7,479 bases of DNA from Rhodoferax sp. (lineage in GTDB: Bacteria; Pseudomonadota; Gammaproteobacteria; Burkholderiales; Burkholderiaceae_C), in contig VERU01000113.1 of NCBI GenBank assembly GCA_018882485.1, positions 1 through 7,479 on the forward strand. The letters are read 5' to 3'. The first letter of the stretch is position 1. Every line of letters begins with the position of its first letter. Position numbers and translations under genes: made by a program. Under the pieces are notes generated by a model. It ran no database searches and was not told the origin of the DNA. It was given only the letters and a program-made list of their open reading frames with translations. Shown in pieces: positions 1 through 6,492 of this stretch.

Positions 1-75
1 GCGTACCACCGGGCGGAGTATGCGGGCCAGAAAAGGGATCTGCTGGGGTTTGGGGGGAGTATGTGGACGGGTTAG
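1..75 (+). CDS. C-terminal end of a probable tyrosine recombinase (integrase), partial
   Basis: Frame 1 is open from the window edge to a TAG at 73-75 and gives 24 residues starting AYHRAEYAGQKRDLLG. The spacing of A-Y-x-R, a later Arg, Leu-Leu and a Trp resembles the extreme C-terminus of phage-type tyrosine integrases, which often end like AYxRxDxxxxRRxLMxxWAxYL. Those enzymes cut and rejoin DNA at attachment sites. No catalytic residue lies inside this short piece, so the family call rests on this tail pattern alone. The gene's body lies upstream of the window. An integrase here would fit the accessory nature of the DNA that follows. It could also be the end of an unrelated protein. Confidence 0.35.
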   Translation, partial: AYHRAEYAGQKRDLLGFGGSMWTG

Positions 76-85
76 GGCGGGGGGC

Positions 86-121
86 GTGATCGGCCGTGTT
101 CGGCCAGAAGCGGCCGGTCAC
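86..121. repeat. Palindromic hairpin element with three phased CGGCC boxes
   Basis: The left arm GTGATCGGCCG (86-96) pairs with the right arm CGGCCGGTCAC (111-121) over 11 positions. The only imperfection is one T/C difference that would be a G-U wobble in RNA. The loop is 97-110. CGGCC starts at 91, 101 and 111, exactly 10 bp apart, so shorter alternative hairpins are also possible. It lies between the plus-strand partial gene ending at 75 and the minus-strand gene ending at 172, where a bidirectional terminator would be expected, but no T-run follows either arm. It could be a terminator without a U-tract, a REP-like intergenic repeat or a protein-binding palindrome. The sequence does not decide between these. 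Confidence 0.6.
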
Positions 122-171
122 TCTATAGCAATGGACGTATGGTCTTTATAAAACCCGTCAATTGCCTGCGT

Positions 172-786
172 TCACTTTGACTCTTTCGGCTGCAGATATG
201 GGGTGATATTTTCAACAGCTCGGTCAACGTAGAGCTCCTTTTCCCCAACCGGGGCCACATAGTGCATGGCCGATCTGGCGGCCTCGAGTCCCTCAAATCG
301 TGCAATAACCCATGCAGCTAGGTACTGCGAGGACAGACAGCCACCTGCTGTCGCAACATTGCCATCTGCGTAGAACGGTTGATTCAGCACCTCAACCCCA
401 GCTTCCTGCACCCAAGGCTTAGTAAGCAAATCCGTGCATGCGGGGACAGCGTTTAAGAGCCCGAGTTTTGCCAACATCAAAGTACCTGAACATTGCGCGC
501 CGATAAGTTGCCCAGCGGGGTCAAGCTTCAATCGCCCCATGATGCTCGTGTCATTGGCAATTTCACGGGTTTTCATGCCACTGCCAAAAAGGACAGCATC
601 AGCATCGCAAGCTTCTTCCAACGTGGACTGGGCATGCAAGGTGAGACCATTCATAGAGGTGACCGTCGGAGTCGGGCAGCACAAGGTGACGCGCCAATCA
701 GGTTTCTTGATGCGGTTCAAAAGGCCCAGTGCGACCAGCGAATCTAGTTCATTGAACCCGTCAAATGTGAGTATGGCTATGTGCAT
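172..786 (-). CDS. DJ-1/PfpI family protein
   Basis: This 204-residue protein has the DJ-1/PfpI (class I glutamine amidotransferase-like) fold. It opens with the first beta strand MHIAILTFDGF. An acidic residue follows at E13 in FNELDSLVALG, the usual place of the conserved Glu. The nucleophile elbow is GAQCSGTLMLA with Cys at residue 99, and TAGGCLSSQYLAAWV (146-160) matches the later conserved helix region. Family members include glyoxalases, proteases, isonitrile hydratases and stress proteins, and the substrate cannot be told from the sequence. The length is normal for a single-domain member, with no AraC-type DNA-binding tail. The ATG at 786 has no clear Shine-Dalgarno sequence. Its GC content is visibly lower than that of the rib genes, and it sits between an integrase-like tail and an IS, which suggests acquired DNA. 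Confidence 0.85.
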   Translation of the reverse strand: MHIAILTFDGFNELDSLVALGLLNRIKKPDWRVTLCCPTPTVTSMNGLTLHAQSTLEEACDADAVLFGSGMKTREIANDTSIMGRLKLDPAGQLIGAQCSGTLMLAKLGLLNAVPACTDLLTKPWVQEAGVEVLNQPFYADGNVATAGGCLSSQYLAAWVIARFEGLEAARSAMHYVAPVGEKELYVDRAVENITPYLQPKESK

Positions 787-939
787 ATGGTGACTTTAAC
801 CGACAGTATCGTTCCGGCTACCCATATCCTTCAGTTGCTGTAGTAGCCAGCTTTGCACTTCGCAGCGACCACTGATGTGCATGTTTTGGACGCCTGTTTT
901 GGGTCGAAAGCGGTCTCCTGTGATGGCAGCGAATTTCTA
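787..939. other. Noncoding spacer between the PfpI gene and the insertion sequence
   Basis: These 153 bases hold the upstream region of the minus-strand DJ-1/PfpI gene, so its promoter should lie here unless the IS supplies it. I see no convincing -35/-10 pair. A short open minus-strand frame running out of the IS to 831 has no recognisable protein features and overlaps the transposase gene. The right edge, TTTCTA, is the flank of the IS insertion. Confidence 0.4.
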
Positions 940-956
940 GGGATGGTCTGCATAAC
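940..956. repeat. Left terminal inverted repeat of the IS
   Basis: GGGATGGTCTGCATAAC matches the reverse complement of 2110-2126 at 13 of the first 16 positions. The mismatches are at positions 5, 6 and 12. Confidence 0.75.
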
Positions 957-1009
957 CCCCGGGTATTCCTGCTTGCGCGATGCCCGGGCGGCCCCGACCA
1001 TATGGAAAC

Positions 1010-1999
1010 ATGCAACAAGCTGACCTGGGACTGAATCTGAGCACGAAGCGAACGCGCAAGCGCGAGTTTCTTGCGCAAATGAGCGCAGTGGTGCCGTGGG
1101 CCGATCTGGTGTCGCTGATCGCAGCCTACGCGCCCGAGGGCAAGCGTGGGCGGCCACCGTTTGAGGTGGAGACGATGTTGCGCATCCATTTCATGCAGCA
1201 GTGGTTCACGCTGAGCGACCCGGCCATGGAGGAGGCGCTGCATGACGTGCCGCTGTTCCGGGAGTTTGCGCGTCTGGGCTGGGATCAGAGGCTGCCCGAT
1301 GAGAGCACGATCCTGCGGTTTCGCCACTTGCTGGAGAAGCACAAGCTCGCCGAGCAGATTCTGGCCACTGTGAATGACATGCTCGTCGCCCGAGGGCTGT
1401 TGCTCAAGGCTGGCACAGTGGTCGATGCAACGCTAATTAGCGCCCCGAGTTCGACCAAGAACCAGAGCGGCGAACGAGACCCGCAGATGCATCAGAGCAA
1501 GAAGGGAAACCAGTGGTACTTCGGCATGAAGGCGCATATCGGCGTGGACGCCGAATCCGGCCTGGTGCACACGGTGCGTGGGACGGCGGGCAACGTCAAT
1601 GACGTGGTCGAGGCCAACAGCCTGCTGCACGGGCAAGAGAGCGTGGTGTTTGCCGACGCGGGTTACCAGGGTGCCGACAAGCGCCCGGATGCCAAGGACG
1701 ACGTTACCTGGAACATTGCCATGCGCCCGGGCAAGCGCAGGGCATTGGACGTCGAGGACGAGGCGGACCAATGCATCGAGCAGGCCGAGCGGCTCAAGGC
1801 CAGCGTGCGGGCGAAAGGAGAGCACCCGTTTCGGGTGATCAAGCGCCAGTTCGGGCATGTGAAGGTGCGTTACCGGGGGTTGGTCAAGAACACGGCGCAG
1901 CTCAAGACCTTGTTCGCGTTGTCCAACCTGTGGCAGGTCCGCAAGAAGTTGTTGCCACTGTATGGACCAGTCCGTCTGAAATCGATGGCAATGGCCTGA
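1010..1999 (+). CDS. IS5-family DDE transposase
   Basis: The protein catalyses cut-and-paste movement of its own IS. The N-terminal region (roughly the first 100 residues) carries the DUF772-type segment typical of this family, including GRPPF, TMLRIHFMQQW and the motif LSDPAMEEALHDVP. The DDE catalytic core follows: Asp in VVDATLI (residue 139 from the chosen start), Asp in FADAGYQG (216) and Glu in GEHPFRVIKRQFG (271). The last also gives the family's E-x3-R-x2-K spacing. All three acidic residues are present and the frame is unbroken, so the enzyme looks functional. I chose the ATG at 1010, giving 329 residues starting MQQADLGLNL, because that is the usual start of these proteins. The in-frame ATG at 980 adds ten residues of unfamiliar sequence. 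Stop is TGA at 1997-1999. Confidence 0.93.
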   Translation: MQQADLGLNLSTKRTRKREFLAQMSAVVPWADLVSLIAAYAPEGKRGRPPFEVETMLRIHFMQQWFTLSDPAMEEALHDVPLFREFARLGWDQRLPDESTILRFRHLLEKHKLAEQILATVNDMLVARGLLLKAGTVVDATLISAPSSTKNQSGERDPQMHQSKKGNQWYFGMKAHIGVDAESGLVHTVRGTAGNVNDVVEANSLLHGQESVVFADAGYQGADKRPDAKDDVTWNIAMRPGKRRALDVEDEADQCIEQAERLKASVRAKGEHPFRVIKRQFGHVKVRYRGLVKNTAQLKTLFALSNLWQVRKKLLPLYGPVRLKSMAMA

Positions 2000-2011
2000 A
2001 ATGCAACGAAA

Positions 2012-2127
2012 AGGGACAGTCGGCGACGGAAGACTTGTGCGCACGCCGACGAAACCCATGCGCGCGTCTCGAATCATGAATTCTTCGGCACTACTCACAC
2101 TGGATGCCATTTATTCAGACTGTCCCT
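2012..2127. repeat. Inverted repeat pair inside the right end of the IS
   Basis: AGGGACAGTC at 2012-2021 is an exact inverted copy of GACTGTCCCT at 2118-2127, the right IS terminus. The copy therefore lies in the same orientation as the left end. The segment between is the noncoding tail of the IS and also contains a 7-bp stem, GTCGGCG (2019-2025) with CGCCGAC (2044-2050). This may be a second transposase-binding site, a structure blocking read-through, or the end of an older nested element. Confidence 0.5.
2110..2126. repeat. Right terminal inverted repeat of the IS
   Basis: The reverse complement reads GGGACAGTCTGAATAAA and pairs with the left repeat at 940-956. TAATCG follows immediately, with TA also flanking the left end. 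Confidence 0.75.
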
Positions 2128-2171
2128 AATCGTGACATAAACCTGTTAAATTTTTTACCAAAGGGGATGTT

Positions 2172-2381
2172 ATGGATAAGAAATATATCGGATTGATATT
2201 TCTGCTACTGGCGGCAGTGCAAATATTTATCGCATTGCGAATTGCACGAACTAAGAAATCTCAGACCTCAAAGCCTGAGGCACAGGTAAATGCAGAGATA
2301 AAAAAACTGAACAACATAAGCCGCGCTGTTCAAGTAACGGCTCTGGTCGTTTTTGTTGTGTACATTTTTCTAAAGGGTTGA
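2172..2381 (+). CDS. Small protein with two predicted membrane segments
   Basis: I do not recognise a family for this 69-residue protein. It has a hydrophobic segment at about residues 5-22 (YIGLIFLLLAAVQIFIAL). A strongly basic, Lys/Arg-rich loop follows at 23-51, then a second hydrophobic segment at about 52-67 (AVQVTALVVFVVYIFL). By the positive-inside rule the loop should lie in the cytoplasm, so both ends would face the periplasm in a hairpin topology. A good Shine-Dalgarno sequence, AAGGGG at 2161-2166, supports the ATG at 2172. The next gene starts one base after this stop, so the two are almost certainly co-transcribed. Such partners of secreted proteins can be immunity or accessory factors, but nothing here proves that. 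Its base composition is AT-richer than the core genes. The IS ends just 45 bp upstream. Confidence 0.7.
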   Translation: MDKKYIGLIFLLLAAVQIFIALRIARTKKSQTSKPEAQVNAEIKKLNNISRAVQVTALVVFVVYIFLKG

Positions 2382-2382
2382 T

Positions 2383-3231
2383 ATGAGTAATACGGATGTC
2401 TACATCGCAGTAGTTGGTGGTTCGCAAAGTGTTTATACCGCTGGCAGCGGTATATCAATCTTGTCGGCAACGGGACAAGCAATCGCCGGTGTTATCTCGG
2501 CTGTAGCACCAATCGGCGGTGCTATTGCGGTAAATCCTGCTGCGGGACTTATCACGCTGGTCAGGATTGGCATGGATGCGAATTCGGCGAATCAAGTCAA
2601 TGTTGGTGATGCACTAAGTATTGTTGGAAACAGTGTTTCCGTTATAGCAGCAGTATGTGCAGTGGTACCGGGTGGTCAGCCGATTGCACTTAGTTTGGCA
2701 ATCATTGGCCGTGCAATGGCTTTGGCGGGTATTGGTTTGTCGTTGCTAGATATCAACTACCCAATCAACCCCACCGTCAACACCGCCACCACCTCCGCCC
2801 TGGCCTGGGTCCCCTATAGCTGCCCCATCATCCTCGACCTAGACGGCGGTGGCATCAGCAACAGCGCCATAGAGCCCGGATACCCCATCCTCTTTGACCA
2901 CGACGGCGACGGCCTGCGCAACGCCACGGGCTGGGTGGGTGCGGGCGAGGCCATTGTGGTGCGCGACCTCAATGGCAATGGCACGATTGATTCGGGGCGT
3001 GAAATCTTTGGTGACAACACCCTGCTCACCCGGGGAGCCCGAGCGGGGCAACGCGCAGCCAACGGCTTTGAGGCACTGGCCGATCTGGCGTTCGCCACAA
3101 AAGCTTCTACCGCCCCTTCAGCGATGACCCGACGCGAACGGCCGCTGCACTGGCGCTGCCCAATAGCATTCCTGCAGCCGCCGGGCGGCTTCCAGCAGGG
3201 CGTCCAGCGAGTTGGCAGTGGAAAAGCGTAG
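2383..3231 (+). CDS. 3'-truncated RTX/haemolysin-type calcium-binding protein fragment
   Basis: The first 125 residues or so are Gly/Ala/Val-rich and hydrophobic, with likely membrane-active stretches at about 26-50, 79-95 and 101-121. There is no ordinary signal peptide. After a Thr/Pro-rich linker (128-140) comes the Asp-rich region that precedes the repeats in many RTX-type secreted proteins: PIILDLDGGG (148-157), FDHDGDG (171-177), a GWVG segment, VRDLNGNGTIDSGREIFGDN (193-212) and AANGFEALADL (225-235). The D-x-N-x-N-G-x-I-D-x-G-x-E pattern is a classic EF-hand-like calcium loop. Homologues normally continue with further calcium motifs, but after residue 235 (base 3087) similarity stops. 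The rest, up to 282, is out-of-family sequence read antisense to the aminotransferase gene. The fragment therefore appears to be a broken gene. The Shine-Dalgarno sequence AAGGG lies at 2373-2377. Base composition turns markedly GC-richer near 2760. Confidence 0.75.
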   Translation: MSNTDVYIAVVGGSQSVYTAGSGISILSATGQAIAGVISAVAPIGGAIAVNPAAGLITLVRIGMDANSANQVNVGDALSIVGNSVSVIAAVCAVVPGGQPIALSLAIIGRAMALAGIGLSLLDINYPINPTVNTATTSALAWVPYSCPIILDLDGGGISNSAIEPGYPILFDHDGDGLRNATGWVGAGEAIVVRDLNGNGTIDSGREIFGDNTLLTRGARAGQRAANGFEALADLAFATKASTAPSAMTRRERPLHWRCPIAFLQPPGGFQQGVQRVGSGKA

Positions 3232-4341
3232 AAAGCGGCCGGTGTCTGCCTCGCCGAAGTCGCGTCCGGGCGTGACAGCCACGCGGCAGCGTCGCAGGAT
3301 TTCGAAGGCCAGTTCCCAGCTGCCGGGCAGCTGCAGGCGCTGGCACATCGCCGAGGCGTCGGCCCAGACATAGAACGCGCCATCGGGCCGCACCGGGACT
3401 TTCAGGCCGGCTTGTTCCAGCGCCGGGATGAAGGCATCGCGGCGCGCCCGGAACTCGGCCCGACGGGCTTCGAAGAGGGCCAGGCTGGCGGGCTCGAAGC
3501 AGGCCAGTGCGGCCTGTTGCGCCAGTGCGCTGGGGCAGATGTAGAGGTGCTGGGCCATTTGCTCGGCCACCTCCACCAGCGGTTCGGGCAGCACCATCCA
3601 GCCCAGCCGCCAGCCGGTCATGCCGAAATACTTGCTGAAGCTGTTGATGCTGACCACATCCTCGCCCAGCGCCAGCGCGCTCTGGCCGTAGCGGCTGTCA
3701 TGGCTCAGGCCCAGGTAGATTTCGTCGGCGATCAGCACGCCGTCGCGCTCCCGCACCAGCGCGTGGATGCGCCGCAGTTCCTCCGGCTCGATGGAGGTGC
3801 CGGTGGGGTTGGACGGCGAGGCCAGCAGCACACCCCGGGTGCGCGCATTCCAGGCCTGGCGGACCTGCTCGGCTCCGGGCTGGAAGCGCTGCTCGGCGCG
3901 GGTCGGCAGCAGCACCGCCTGCCCGTCCGCCATGCTGACGAACTGCCGGTTGCAGGGGTAGCAGGGATCCGGCATCAGGATCTCGTCGCCGGTCTCCACC
4001 AGCGCCAGGCAGGCCAGCTGCAGAGCGGCCGAGGCGCCCGAGGTGACGAGGATCCGCGATGCTGGCACCTGCAGGCCGAAATGCTGGCCGTACCAGTCGC
4101 TCAGGCATTGGCGCAATTCGGGCAGGCCGGCCGCCGGCGTGTAGCGGGTGTGGCCGCGCTGCAGCGCCTGCTCGGCCGCCTCACGCACGCCGGGCGGGAC
4201 TTGGAAATCGGGTTCACCGATGTTCAGGTAGATCATGGCCGGGTCGTGCGGACCGCTGTGGCGCACCAGCTCGTCCGCCGCCTTGGCGATCTCCATCACA
4301 TAGAACGGCTGCGCGCGGCGGGCGCGGGCAGACAGCTTCAC
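3118..4341 (-). CDS. Class I/II pyridoxal-phosphate aminotransferase
   Basis: This 407-residue fold-type I aminotransferase of the AspC/AAT-like group moves an amino group between an amino acid and a 2-oxo acid. It is cytoplasmic. Visible motifs are LNIGEPDF (39-46), [11 protein letters not shown] (67-77), the PLP-binding SPSNPTG (Asn178) and IADEIYLGL (Asp206, Tyr209). The Schiff-base lysine lies in [16 protein letters not shown] (Lys237, with Arg245), and Arg372 in RFLRFSTAN is the substrate-carboxylate arginine. All key residues are present. The start is GTG at 4341, chosen because [21 protein letters not shown] matches the family's N-terminus. The frame stays open to 4623, but that part is antisense-free read-through of nusB. 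The GTG overlaps the nusB TGA by four bases (GTGA), indicating translational coupling. The exact amino-donor is unknown. The last 13 or so residues lie near the island junction and may not be original. Confidence 0.92.
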   Translation of the reverse strand: MKLSARARRAQPFYVMEIAKAADELVRHSGPHDPAMIYLNIGEPDFQVPPGVREAAEQALQRGHTRYTPAAGLPELRQCLSDWYGQHFGLQVPASRILVTSGASAALQLACLALVETGDEILMPDPCYPCNRQFVSMADGQAVLLPTRAEQRFQPGAEQVRQAWNARTRGVLLASPSNPTGTSIEPEELRRIHALVRERDGVLIADEIYLGLSHDSRYGQSALALGEDVVSINSFSKYFGMTGWRLGWMVLPEPLVEVAEQMAQHLYICPSALAQQAALACFEPASLALFEARRAEFRARRDAFIPALEQAGLKVPVRPDGAFYVWADASAMCQRLQLPGSWELAFEILRRCRVAVTPGRDFGEADTGRFLRFSTANSLDALLEAARRLQECYWAAPVQRPFASGHR

Positions 4342-4871
4342 GGCCGTGGTTCGTTGCGGGGCTGGGCGACTTCGACCGGCCGAAGGCTGGGCGCCAGCGC
4401 ATTGAGCACCGCGTTCACATAGCGGTGCCCGTCGGTTCCGCCGAACTCCTTGGCCAGCTCGACGCACTCGTTGAGCACCACCCGCCATGGCACATCCGGG
4501 CAGTGCTGCAGTTCGTAGACACCGATCCACAGCACGCCGTGCTCGATGGGGGAAAGCTCGGTCAGTTTGCGGTCCAGGCGGGGTGTGATGAGGCCATCCA
4601 GCGTGTCGGCCTGGGCCACACATCCCTGGAGCAGCGCATCGAAGTGGGCTTCATCGGCCTTGGAAAACCCGGCCAGGTCTCGGGTGAAGGCGTCCACCTC
4701 GGCCAGGGCGTTGCGACCCACCAGGTGCTGGTAAAGGCCTTGCAGTGCAAATTCCCGGGCGCGGGTGCGGCCCGATTTGCTGGCCGCCTTGCGGGTGCCG
4801 GAGCGGGTCAGGCCGGTGCGGCTTTGCCGGGGCGGACGGACACCGTAGGGGCGCGGGTCATCGGCATCCAT
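4338..4871 (-). CDS. nusB: Transcription antitermination factor NusB
   Basis: NusB pairs with NusE (ribosomal protein S10) and binds boxA RNA to prevent early termination, chiefly in rRNA operons. From the ATG at 4871 it has 177 residues. An N-terminal basic extension (about 1-33) precedes the all-helical NusB fold, which begins at [15 protein letters not shown] (34-48), the arginine-rich RNA-binding start. [19 protein letters not shown] (103-121) and [20 protein letters not shown] (131-150), followed by [10 protein letters not shown], are the family's signature helices. A proline-rich tail of about 17 residues follows. E. coli NusB is about 139 residues, so both ends are extended. The start codon sits in TGATG: ribH's TGA overlaps the ATG by one base. 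A GTG at 4874, one codon earlier, is an alternative start that would add a single Met. Position after ribH is typical. Confidence 0.95.
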   Translation of the reverse strand: MDADDPRPYGVRPPRQSRTGLTRSGTRKAASKSGRTRAREFALQGLYQHLVGRNALAEVDAFTRDLAGFSKADEAHFDALLQGCVAQADTLDGLITPRLDRKLTELSPIEHGVLWIGVYELQHCPDVPWRVVLNECVELAKEFGGTDGHRYVNAVLNALAPSLRPVEVAQPRNEPRP

Positions 4872-5344
4872 CACAGCTGGTCCATCAGGTGCGCCATTTC
4901 GACGGCCACCCGGGCGGCATCGCGTCCCTTGTCAACCTGTCGGGCCTGCGCCTGTTCCAGGTTTTCCGTGGTCAGGATGGCATTGGCCACTGGCAGCTGG
5001 TAATCGAGCGCGATCCGGGTCACGCCGGCGCCCGATTCGTTGGCCACCAGCTCGAAGTGGTAGGTTTCGCCCCGGATCACGCAGCCCAGGGCGATCAGGG
5101 CGTCGTAGCGCGATTTCTCGGCCAGGGCCTGCAGGGCTACCGGGATCTCGAGCGCCCCCGGCACCTGCACCAGGTCGATGTTTTTGTCCTGCACCCCGAG
5201 CGCCAGCAGCTCGTCGCGGCAGGCCCGGGCCAGGGTGTTGGTGATGTCTTCATTGAAGCGGGCCTGCACCAGCCCGATCGTGAGGCGGCGCCCATCGAGT
5301 CGCCGGTCACCGGTCTGCAGCGTGCCGCTGTCCTTGCCAAACAT
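4871..5344 (-). CDS. ribH: 6,7-dimethyl-8-ribityllumazine synthase
   Basis: RibH condenses 5-amino-6-ribitylaminouracil with 3,4-dihydroxy-2-butanone 4-phosphate to form the lumazine precursor of riboflavin. Family enzymes assemble into pentamers or 60-mer shells. The 157 residues are a normal length. The conserved features are VQARFNEDI (26-34, aromatic Phe30 for substrate stacking), [11 protein letters not shown] (61-71), [18 protein letters not shown] (87-104, catalytic His96), [10 protein letters not shown] (123-132) and [13 protein letters not shown] (138-150, phosphate-binding region). An N-terminal extension of about 20 residues precedes the core. A Shine-Dalgarno AGGA lies at 5354-5357, nine bases before the ATG. 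The gene is 44 bp downstream of ribBA and touches nusB. Confidence 0.96.
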   Translation of the reverse strand: MFGKDSGTLQTGDRRLDGRRLTIGLVQARFNEDITNTLARACRDELLALGVQDKNIDLVQVPGALEIPVALQALAEKSRYDALIALGCVIRGETYHFELVANESGAGVTRIALDYQLPVANAILTTENLEQAQARQVDKGRDAARVAVEMAHLMDQL

Positions 5345-5388
5345 GAGCGTGTGTCCTGTCTATAGAAGAGTAGAAGAGAGAAGAGCCC
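5345..5388 (-). repeat. ribBA-ribH spacer with three GAAGAG repeats
   Basis: On the plus strand GAAGAG occurs at 5365-5370, 5373-5378 and 5380-5385, so the transcript carries a pyrimidine-rich CUCUUC tract just before the ribH ribosome-binding site. A short GC palindrome (CCCTCAGGG, 5386-5394) overlaps the end of ribBA. A weak -10-like TATAGA lies at about 5361-5366 on either strand. No confident promoter or terminator is visible. Confidence 0.4.
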
Positions 5389-6486
5389 TCAGGGGGCGAT
5401 GTAGCCGGCGATTTCGAGCCCGTAGCCGGCCATGCTCGGCATGCGACGCGGCTGGCCCAGCAACTGCATGCGGCGCACGCCGCATTCGCGCAGGATCTGG
5501 GCCCCGATGCCGTAGGTGCGCAGGTCCAGGCGGCTGCGCTCGGGGCCGTGGCTGGCCCGCGCCGTGCCGTCAAACTGGGCGAGCAGCTGCTCGGCCGTTT
5601 CTCCGCAGTTGAGCAGCACCAGCACGCCCCGACCGTCGGCGGCGATGCGTTGCAGGCTGGCGTCCAGGCTCCAGGAGTGCAGGGTGCGACCGGTCTCCAG
5701 GGCATCGAGCACCGACAGCGGTTCGTGCACCCGGGCCACCACGGTGTCGCTGGCGTTCCATTGCCCCATCACCAGCGCCAGGTGCAGGCCCTGTGCCGGC
5801 TTGTCGCGGAAGGCGTGGGCGGTGAATTCGCCGAAGGCGGTGCGCAGGGGCCGCGAGCCCACGGGTTCGATCAGGGATTCGACCCGGCTGCGGTGTTCGA
5901 TCAGGTCGGCGATGGTGCCGATCTTCAGGCCATGTTCGGCGGCGAAGCGCTGCAGGTCGGGCAGTCGCGCCATGGTGCCGTCGTCCTTCATGATCTCGCA
6001 GATCACGGCCGCGGGCGTGCAGCCGGCCATGGCCGCCAGGTCGCAGCCGGCTTCGGTGTGGCCGGCGCGCATCAGCACGCCGCCGTCCACCGCCTGCAGC
6101 GGAAACACATGGCCGGGTTGCACCAGGTCCTGCGCCACGGCGTCGCGGGCGACGGCCACGCGCACGGTGTGGGCCCGGTCGGCCGCCGAAATGCCGGTAC
6201 TCACCCCTTCGGCCGCCTCGATGGACACCGTGAAGGCGGTGCCTTTCTTGTCGCCATTGCGCACCGCCATGGGGGGCAGTTGCAGGCGCTCACAGCGCTC
6301 GCGGGTGAGGGTCAGGCAGATCAGGCCGCGGCCATGCTTGGCCATGAAGTTGATGGCCTCGGGGGTGACGTGGTCGGCCGCGAGCACCAGGTCGCCCTCG
6401 TTCTCGCGGTCTTCCTCGTCGACGAGGATCACCATGCGGCCGGCGGCCAGTTCCGCCACCAGCTCGGGAATGGGTGAAATGGGCAT
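5389..6486 (-). CDS. ribBA: 3,4-dihydroxy-2-butanone 4-phosphate synthase with degenerate GTP cyclohydrolase II-like domain (RibBX type)
   Basis: The N-terminal RibB domain (about 1-200) turns ribulose 5-phosphate into 3,4-dihydroxy-2-butanone 4-phosphate plus formate, the four-carbon donor for RibH. It is complete: [16 protein letters not shown] (22-37, acidic metal-binding site), HGRGLICL (51-58), GHVFPL (His125), [16 protein letters not shown] (140-155) and [18 protein letters not shown] (161-178). The C-terminal half (about 205-365) is related to GTP cyclohydrolase II. It lacks the zinc-binding Cys cluster (normally C-x10-C-x-C): the matching stretch reads [20 protein letters not shown] (252-271), with no cysteine. 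[10 protein letters not shown] and [11 protein letters not shown] near the end are still recognisable. This is the variant called RibBX in Proteobacteria, so GTP cyclohydrolase II activity is unlikely and a separate ribA is expected elsewhere. The start ATG has no nearby Shine-Dalgarno sequence. Confidence 0.95.
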   Translation of the reverse strand: MPISPIPELVAELAAGRMVILVDEEDRENEGDLVLAADHVTPEAINFMAKHGRGLICLTLTRERCERLQLPPMAVRNGDKKGTAFTVSIEAAEGVSTGISAADRAHTVRVAVARDAVAQDLVQPGHVFPLQAVDGGVLMRAGHTEAGCDLAAMAGCTPAAVICEIMKDDGTMARLPDLQRFAAEHGLKIGTIADLIEHRSRVESLIEPVGSRPLRTAFGEFTAHAFRDKPAQGLHLALVMGQWNASDTVVARVHEPLSVLDALETGRTLHSWSLDASLQRIAADGRGVLVLLNCGETAEQLLAQFDGTARASHGPERSRLDLRTYGIGAQILRECGVRRMQLLGQPRRMPSMAGYGLEIAGYIAP

Positions 6487-6492
6487 CGGCGG

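Larger units (their letters stand above)
940..2126 (+). mobile_element. Complete IS5-family insertion sequence
   Basis: An element of about 1.19 kb holds one intact DDE transposase gene and is bounded by imperfect terminal inverted repeats. The left end reads GGGATGGTCTGCATAAC (940-956). The right end, read from 2126 backwards, is GGGACAGTCTGAATAAA. Thirteen of the first sixteen positions agree. The flanks are CTA (937-939) on the left and TAA (2127-2129) on the right. This fits a short TA-centred target duplication as in IS5-type elements. Alternatively the target was a YTAR sequence (CTAG/CTAA), in which case the exact outer boundary shifts by one or two bases. Size, transposase type and ends agree with IS5-family elements. 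The element separates the PfpI gene from the small membrane-protein gene and seems capable of transposition. Confidence 0.85.

Noticed and set aside
1433..2110. Minus-strand open frame of 225 codons over the transposase
   Set aside because: Antisense to an intact transposase with conserved DDE residues; no family motif.
2132..2159. Promoter GTGACA...TTTACC ahead of the small membrane-protein gene
   Set aside because: Spacing of about 16 bp is possible but both hexamers are weak; the nearer TTAAAT is only 8 bp from GTGACA. Not strong enough to list.
3088..3231. Genuine C-terminal domain of the RTX-type protein
   Set aside because: These 47 residues are encoded antisense to the aminotransferase end and lack the expected calcium motifs, so they are read-through past a breakpoint.
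3412..4422. Long plus-strand open frame (336 codons) opposite the aminotransferase gene
   Set aside because: It is antisense to a clear PLP aminotransferase, has a composition driven by high GC at third positions, and shows no domain motif.
4342..4623. Extended N-terminus for the aminotransferase starting at 4623
   Set aside because: The extra 94 residues are an out-of-frame reading of nusB; family similarity starts at the GTG at 4341.
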